Below are positions 59,630-64,000 of a DNA stretch of 64,000 bases, one piece after another. Below the pieces are notes generated by a model, which saw only the letters and a list, made by a program, of their open reading frames with translations, was not told the origin of the DNA and searched no databases. Each line of letters starts with the position of its first letter. The stretch's first letter is position 1. Source of the stretch: Schlegelella aquatica (GTDB taxonomy: Bacteria > Pseudomonadota > Gammaproteobacteria > Burkholderiales > Burkholderiaceae_C); the NCBI RefSeq assembly GCF_026013905.1, contig NZ_CP110257.1, forward strand, positions 1,550,001-1,614,000. Reading direction: 5' to 3'. A program made the position numbers and the translations under genes.

Positions 59630-60326
59630 GTCCCAACCCATCATCGTCGTGGAGCGTTTGACCAAGCGCGTGAAGGACTCCACCGGGGAACTCACGATTC
59701 TGCAGGATATCGATTTCGCCCTCATGCCGAGGGAATCGGTGGCGATCGTGGGTGCCTCGGGCTCCGGCAAGTCGACGTTGTTGGGGATCATCGCCGGGCT
59801 GGACACGCCGAGCGAGGGCACCGTGCGGCTGGCCGGGCAGGACCTGTTTGCGCTGGACGAGGACGCGCGAGCCGCCGTGCGCGCCGAGAAGGTCGGTTTC
59901 GTGTTCCAGAGCTTTCAGCTGATGGGCAATCTGACGGCCCTGGAGAACGTGATGCTGCCGCTCGAGTTGCAGGGGCGCCGCGACGCCCGCAAGGCCGCCG
60001 GCGAGATGCTGCACCGGGTGGGGCTGGGCGAGCGCCTGCATCACTACCCCAAGGTGCTGTCGGGCGGCGAACAGCAGCGCGTCGCCCTGGCACGCGCCTT
60101 CGTGGTGCAACCGGCGCTGCTCCTGGCCGACGAGCCGACGGGCAGCCTCGACTTCGCCACCGGAGAGAAGGTGATGGACCTGATGTTCGAGCTCAACCGG
60201 GAGCGCGGGACCACGCTCGTACTGGTGACTCACGACCGGCAGATCGCCGCCCGCTGCGACCGCCAGATCCGGCTTGAAGCCGGACGTGTGGTGCCCATGG
60301 AGCCTTCCGAGGTGGCGCTGCCCTAA
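59628..60326 (+). CDS. ybbA: ABC transporter ATP-binding protein, YbbA/LolD-type
   Basis: 232 residues: Walker [11 protein letters not shown] loop FVFQSFQL, signature [15 protein letters not shown], Walker [13 protein letters not shown] and the His switch VTHDR. It belongs to the MacB/LolD-like group acting with FtsX-type permeases. The usual partner permease YbbP is not adjacent; rlmB follows after 9 nt. The start codon is shared with the divergent tesA start. Confidence 0.92.
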   Translation: MSQPIIVVERLTKRVKDSTGELTILQDIDFALMPRESVAIVGASGSGKSTLLGIIAGLDTPSEGTVRLAGQDLFALDEDARAAVRAEKVGFVFQSFQLMGNLTALENVMLPLELQGRRDARKAAGEMLHRVGLGERLHHYPKVLSGGEQQRVALARAFVVQPALLLADEPTGSLDFATGEKVMDLMFELNRERGTTLVLVTHDRQIAARCDRQIRLEAGRVVPMEPSEVALP

Positions 60327-60335
60327 GATGGGCGG

Positions 60336-61103
60336 ATGAGTGCAAAGATCCTCTTCGGCTTCCACGCCGTCACCGTTCGGCTGAAGACCGCGCCCGAGTC
60401 CGTCCAGGAGATCTACTACGACGCGTCCCGACGCGACCAGCGGATGCGGCAGTTCCTTGCCCGCGCGCAGGAAGCAGGGGCCCGGTTGATCGAGAGCGAT
60501 GACGACAGGCTGCACAAGCTGTGCGGCACCCACCGTCACCAGGGGGTGGTCGCTCGCGTGTCGCCGCTGTCCGCGGTCCGTTCGCTCGACGACTTGCTGG
60601 ACGCTTTGAGCGAGCCGCCCTTGCTCCTGGTGCTCGACGGCGTGACCGATCCTCACAATCTCGGCGCTTGCCTGCGGGTGGCGGACGGCGCCGGTGCGCA
60701 CGCCGTCATCGCACCGAAGGACCATGCAGTCGGCGTGAATGCGACGGTAGCGAAGGTGGCGAGCGGTGCGGCAGAGACGATGCCGTACTTCATGGTGACC
60801 AACCTCGCGCGCACGCTCGCGGAACTCAAGGAGCGCAACATCTGGGTCATCGGAACGGCCGAAGACGCCCCGAAGACGCTCTACGAGGCGGATCTGCGCG
60901 CCGGCGTGGCGCTGGTCCTCGGGGCGGAAGGGCCGGGCATGAGGCAGCTCACGCGCAAGAGCTGCGACGAGCTGGTGCGCATCCCCATGCGTGGGGCGGT
61001 CGAGAGCCTGAACGTCTCGGTGGCCAGCGGTGTGTGCCTGTACGAGGCCTTGCGTCAGCGGGCAGCGGCTTCGCCGGCCAGCCTCTCGCCCGGCGGGGCC
61101 TGA
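60336..61103 (+). CDS. rlmB: 23S rRNA (guanosine-2'-O)-methyltransferase RlmB
   Basis: 255-residue SPOUT (TrmH-type) methyltransferase. An N-terminal substrate-binding domain opening with [12 protein letters not shown] is followed by the knotted domain with [29 protein letters not shown] and [16 protein letters not shown]. It methylates the 2'-OH of G2251 of 23S rRNA. Same direction as the ABC ATPase gene with a 9-nt gap. Confidence 0.95.
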   Translation: MSAKILFGFHAVTVRLKTAPESVQEIYYDASRRDQRMRQFLARAQEAGARLIESDDDRLHKLCGTHRHQGVVARVSPLSAVRSLDDLLDALSEPPLLLVLDGVTDPHNLGACLRVADGAGAHAVIAPKDHAVGVNATVAKVASGAAETMPYFMVTNLARTLAELKERNIWVIGTAEDAPKTLYEADLRAGVALVLGAEGPGMRQLTRKSCDELVRIPMRGAVESLNVSVASGVCLYEALRQRAAASPASLSPGGA

Positions 61104-61237
61104 CGTCCGCCTCGGGGGGCGGCCGCCGAGGCCGTGCCCCGGCTGTTCGTGACCACCTGAACCCGCAGGCCGGCGCTCGCTACACTTGCCGCATTGCATC
61201 CACCTGCGGCGCGCCGGCAGCGGCCGCCTTTGTCGTC

Positions 61238-61870
61238 ATGCCCGTCATCGAAGTCAAGCACCCCCTCGTCAAGCACAAGGTGGGCCTCATGCGCGAGGCC
61301 GACATCTCCACCAAGAAGTTCCGCGAGCTGACGGCGGAAGTGGCGCGCCTCCTCGCCTACGAGGCCACCGCCGACTTCCCGCTCGAGAAGACGACGATCC
61401 AGTGCTGGAGCGGCCCGACCGAGGTGGACCAGATCCGCGGCAAGAAGGTCACCGTCGTGCCCATCCTGCGCGCGGGGCTGGGGATGCTGGACGGGGTGCT
61501 GGACATGGTTCCCAACGCGAAGATCAGCGTCGTCGGTCTTTCGCGCAACCACGACACGCTGGAGCCCGAGCACTACTTCGAGAAGTTCGTCGGGGACTTG
61601 GCCGCGCGCACGGCGCTCATCATCGATCCGATGCTGGCGACCGCGGGATCGATGATCGCCACTGTCGACTTGCTCAAACGCAAGGGCTGCCGCGACATCC
61701 GGGCGCTCGTGCTCGTGGCGGCGCCCGAGGGAGTGCGTGCGCTCGACGCCGCGCACCCGGACGTGCGCTGCTGGACGGCGGCCATCGACAGCCACCTCGA
61801 CGCGCAGGGCTACATCATCCCGGGGCTCGGGGACGCGGGCGACAAGATCTTCGGCACCAAGCACGAGTAG
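61238..61870 (+). CDS. upp: Uracil phosphoribosyltransferase
   Basis: 210 residues: [21 protein letters not shown] at the start, the PRPP loop [18 protein letters not shown] and the C-terminal uracil-binding [18 protein letters not shown] are diagnostic. It salvages uracil to UMP. The 134-bp gap upstream has a TACACT -10-like element but no clear -35. The ATG at 61238 is the family start. Confidence 0.96.
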   Translation: MPVIEVKHPLVKHKVGLMREADISTKKFRELTAEVARLLAYEATADFPLEKTTIQCWSGPTEVDQIRGKKVTVVPILRAGLGMLDGVLDMVPNAKISVVGLSRNHDTLEPEHYFEKFVGDLAARTALIIDPMLATAGSMIATVDLLKRKGCRDIRALVLVAAPEGVRALDAAHPDVRCWTAAIDSHLDAQGYIIPGLGDAGDKIFGTKHE

Positions 61871-62114
61871 CGGTCGGCTTCTGCCGGACATCCGGGCGCT
61901 TCATCGGCTCGCGCGGCAGCGCTTTCATGCGTCTGTCACGCGCCATTGGCACATTTGCCAGTCGTAGGCGGCGGGAAGCTGGCCTACGCTTGAGCGGCGT
62001 GGCGCTTGCCGCCGCGTGGGGTGGGGGAGCCTCGCTGCAACACTCCCTTACCTCGTGCCGGGAAACCTTCCGAGGGCAACGGAAACCCAGTGGCCGTTGG
62101 CGCAGGAGATCGAG

Positions 62115-62555
62115 ATGAGCCATGGAGTGCGGATCTGGCTGACCGGGTGCCTGGCGGTCGTGATGGCGGCCGTCAGTGCGGAGTTCGCGCGCGCCCATGT
62201 GGAGCGGCCATCCTCGGCACGTCACAGCCCTTACGGACCGGGCGAGACCTTGCGCAAGCTCGAAGCCGCCGCTCGGGGCTGCGGCTACTCGGTGCTCGCC
62301 AAGGTGTCCGCTCCGGCCGGTGTCGCGTCGGAAGGCGCTGCGCTCGTGCTCGGGCTGCCGGAAGGCGTGACTCCCGTCCTCGTGGACGAGCAGGCCCGGC
62401 GCATCGACGCGCCGCTGGCGCTCGTGGTCGTCGCACTGCCCGATGGCAGGGCGGAGGTCCGCTTCCGGGAGCCCCCTGCGGCCGAGGCTGCCGAGGCGCT
62501 GGGGCCCGAGGCCGCCGACAGGTTGGCCGCCGTCATCGACACCGCCTTGGCCTGA
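62115..62555 (+). CDS. Secreted protein of unknown function (possible DUF302-like)
   Basis: 146 residues. A signal peptide (about 1-27, ending FARA) is followed by a small alpha/beta domain in which LRKLEAAARGCGYSVLAKVSA and DAPLALVVVALPDGRAEVRFREP (given in part) resemble DUF302 proteins. AGGAG lies 6 nt before the ATG at 62115, which decides the start. No function assigned. 244 nt after upp; that gap holds only the short inverted repeat TGGCA/TGCCA at 61947-61960. Confidence 0.65.
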   Translation: MSHGVRIWLTGCLAVVMAAVSAEFARAHVERPSSARHSPYGPGETLRKLEAAARGCGYSVLAKVSAPAGVASEGAALVLGLPEGVTPVLVDEQARRIDAPLALVVVALPDGRAEVRFREPPAAEAAEALGPEAADRLAAVIDTALA

Positions 62556-62577
62556 GCGCCCCTGCTCGGAGGCGACG

Positions 62578-63114
62578 TCACACCCAGCCCAGTGCTCCGC
62601 TGACCGCACCCGCGGCGATGAGCCACATCGGGCTCACGGGGGTGCGTAACAGGAGGGCGGCCGAGCCGACCACCAGCACGAGGGCCACCGCAGAGGTGCG
62701 CGTGGGCTCGGTCAGCACCCAACCGGTCGAGAACAGCAGCCCCACCGTGAGGGGCGCCATGCCCGCCGTGAAGGCCCGCACCGCCAGCGTGTCGCGCCGG
62801 GCACGGCCCCAGCGCGCGGCCGCCAATGCGAGTGTGGTCGAGGGCAGCATGATGCCGAGCATGGTGACGAGCGCCCCCCAGGGCCCGGCCGCCGTCCACC
62901 CCAAGACCGCGACGAACAGGATGTTGGGCCCCGGTGCAGCCTGGGCGAGCGCGATCGAGCCGGTGAACTGCGCATCCGACATCCAGCCGCGTTCGAGCAC
63001 CAGGTAGCGGTGCATCTCGGGTGCGGTGGTGATCGCCCCGCCGATGGCGATGATCGAAAGGACCATGAAGTGGCCGATCAGCTCGACGTACTCGCCGAGG
63101 GAGAGGACGTTCAT
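62578..63114 (-). CDS. chrA: Chromate transporter ChrA half-protein, second subunit
   Basis: 178 residues with about five to six transmembrane segments and the CHR motif APGPNILFVAVLGW. Half-size (short-chain CHR) proteins work as pairs encoded in tandem with opposite topology. It overlaps the preceding half by ATGA. Efflux of chromate is the family role; some members serve sulfate or other oxyanions. Confidence 0.88.
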   Translation of the reverse strand: MNVLSLGEYVELIGHFMVLSIIAIGGAITTAPEMHRYLVLERGWMSDAQFTGSIALAQAAPGPNILFVAVLGWTAAGPWGALVTMLGIMLPSTTLALAAARWGRARRDTLAVRAFTAGMAPLTVGLLFSTGWVLTEPTRTSAVALVLVVGSAALLLRTPVSPMWLIAAGAVSGALGWV

Positions 63115-63698
63115 CGCCGAAGCCTCCGAGCCGCCAGCGTCAGCGCGAGAGGCCCGAGCGCTGCCAGCACCCACACGAGCGGCCAGCGCCATACCGCCAC
63201 CAGGGCGGTGGTGGCGACGGCCAGCGCCGAGGCGAGGCCGACGCCCAGGGGCGAGCGCCGCAAGGTGGCGGCGAGCTTGATCGCCGTGGCCAGGACGAGC
63301 CCCGCCGCGACGGCTCCCATGCCGCGCAGCGCGCCGGCGACCGCCGGTTGCTCGGCGAAGTGGCCGTACAAGGCTGCAAGGGTCAACACGATGACGGTGG
63401 GTGCGGCGAGCATTCCCGCCAGCGCGACGAAGGCCCCGCGCAGACCGAAGAAGCGGTCGCCGATCATCAGCGCGACGTTGACCACGTTGGGGCCGGGCAG
63501 CATTTGCCCGATCGAGAGCAGTTCGAGGAAGTCCTCGCGCGTCAGCCAGCGCACGCGCTCCACGAGTTCGCGCTGCGCCACCGGCAGAACGCCGCCGAAG
63601 CCCTGGAGCGCCAGGCGGTTGAAGACCCAGAAGAGTTCACCGAGCCCCTGCGGCCGCCCCAGGGGCGCAGCGAGCGAATCATCCGATGAAATGGCCAT
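63111..63698 (-). CDS. chrA: Chromate transporter ChrA half-protein, first subunit
   Basis: 195 residues with the CHR domain features FNRLALQGFGGVLPVAQRELV and the MLPGPNVVNVALMIGDR motif, and about five transmembrane segments. It forms the other half of the chromate/oxyanion transporter with the downstream gene, whose start it overlaps by 4 nt. No chrB-type regulator is visible. 22 nt after the 2-hydroxyacid dehydrogenase gene in the same direction. Confidence 0.88.
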   Translation of the reverse strand: MAISSDDSLAAPLGRPQGLGELFWVFNRLALQGFGGVLPVAQRELVERVRWLTREDFLELLSIGQMLPGPNVVNVALMIGDRFFGLRGAFVALAGMLAAPTVIVLTLAALYGHFAEQPAVAGALRGMGAVAAGLVLATAIKLAATLRRSPLGVGLASALAVATTALVAVWRWPLVWVLAALGPLALTLAARRLRR

Positions 63699-63720
63699 CC
63701 GCGCAGTGTAGCGGGGCGCT

Positions 63721-64000
63721 TCAGCGTCGCAGGACCTTCAGGGCGTCCGGGTTGACGATGTTGGTGGGGTTGCCCTGGATGAAGTTGACGACGTTGTCGA
63801 ACGCGGCGCTGAAGTAGAGTTCGTAGCTGTCCAGCTCGACGTAGCCGATGTGCGGGGTGCACACGGCGTTCTCGAGCCGCAGCAGCGGGTGACCTTGCAG
63901 GATCGGTTCGCTTTCGAAGACGTCGACCGCCGCCATGCCGGGCCGGCCGCGGTTGAGGGCGGTGACCAGGGCGTTTTCCTCGAGCAGTTCGGCGCGCGAG
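63721..64000 (-). CDS. D-isomer-specific 2-hydroxyacid dehydrogenase, C-terminal part
   Basis: Partial: the gene enters from beyond the window end and only its last 92 codons are present, reading from SRAELLEENALVTALNRGRPG through AAVDVFESEP and CTPHIGYVELDSYE (the catalytic His region) to the stop. These motifs are typical of phosphoglycerate dehydrogenase/2-hydroxyacid dehydrogenases. The exact substrate cannot be decided from this part. The internal ATG at 63936 is not the true start. Confidence 0.85.
   Translation of the reverse strand, partial: SRAELLEENALVTALNRGRPGMAAVDVFESEPILQGHPLLRLENAVCTPHIGYVELDSYELYFSAAFDNVVNFIQGNPTNIVNPDALKVLRR

Noticed and set aside
61946..61960. TTGGCAC...TTGC resembling a sigma54 promoter
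   Set aside because: The TGGCAC to TTGC spacing is too short for the -24/-12 elements; only a small TGGCA/TGCCA inverted repeat remains.
63721..63936. Separate 71-residue protein starting at the ATG 63936
   Set aside because: The frame continues upstream to the window edge with typical 2-hydroxyacid dehydrogenase sequence, so this is the end of a larger gene.

Overview
The window is GC-rich, densely coded bacterial chromosome. Gene content and order point to a betaproteobacterium of the order Burkholderiales, most like the Rubrivivax/Leptothrix/Caldimonas group: a Burkholderia-type glucokinase-HexR fusion, the order rimP-nusA-infB-rbfA-truB-typA, the order thrS-infC-rpmI-rplT-pheST-ihfA-merR-tRNA-Pro, a class I phaC-phaA-phaB polyhydroxybutyrate operon, and sox thiosulfate-oxidation genes. 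The genus is an inference. No insertion sequence, prophage, CRISPR array, rRNA operon or replication origin was seen.

Layout. (1) 1-4.1 kb: tRNA-Ser(GGA), nfeD-qmcA membrane-quality genes and an Orn/Lys/Arg decarboxylase. (2) 4.1-18.3 kb: a maltodextrin locus on the minus strand (lamB, alpha-glucosidase, malK, malE, malF, malG, a lipoprotein alpha-amylase, then a glucokinase-HexR fusion), with a divergent plus-strand glucokinase and a SHOCT-domain secreted protein. Starch is cut outside or in the periplasm, passes the maltoporin and MalEFGK, is hydrolysed to glucose and phosphorylated by Glk. The glucokinase half of the fusion has lost its catalytic Asp and P-loop signature, while the separate Glk is intact. 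The lamB/glk intergenic region carries HexR-type palindromes, so the fusion looks like a glucose- or phosphosugar-sensing repressor of its neighbours. (3) 18.4-31.9 kb: fabI, the translation and transcription cluster rimP to typA with an attenuator-like leader, an EamA exporter, a 3-hydroxyisobutyryl-CoA hydrolase-like enzyme, an unknown membrane protein and dusA.

(4) 31.9-36.9 kb: a second EamA exporter, an omega-aminotransferase divergent from an Lrp-type regulator, a gamma-glutamylcyclotransferase-like protein, and isocitrate lyase (aceA) behind an AT-rich promoter with three palindromes. (5) 37-45.2 kb: the thrS operon. Its leader encodes a 12-residue peptide with four Thr codons followed by mutually exclusive antiterminator and terminator hairpins; infC uses an AUC start; tRNA-Pro(GGG) ends the block. 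(6) 45.3-50.1 kb: soxC-soxD-soxB and an ArsR-type regulator with a perfect palindromic operator at the sox promoter; soxXYZA are absent from the window.

(7) 50.1-58.9 kb: Nudix hydrolase, FAH-family hydrolase, ubiC, maleylacetoacetate/maleylpyruvate isomerase, pgeF, phaCAB and mnmH (tRNA 2-selenouridine synthase), with a 27-bp direct repeat after phaB. (8) 59-64 kb: tesA/ybbA with overlapping divergent start codons, rlmB, upp, a secreted unknown protein, a pair of half-size ChrA chromate transporters, and the 3' end of a D-2-hydroxyacid dehydrogenase gene cut by the window edge. The remaining intergenic stretches are short and show nothing beyond the sites listed.
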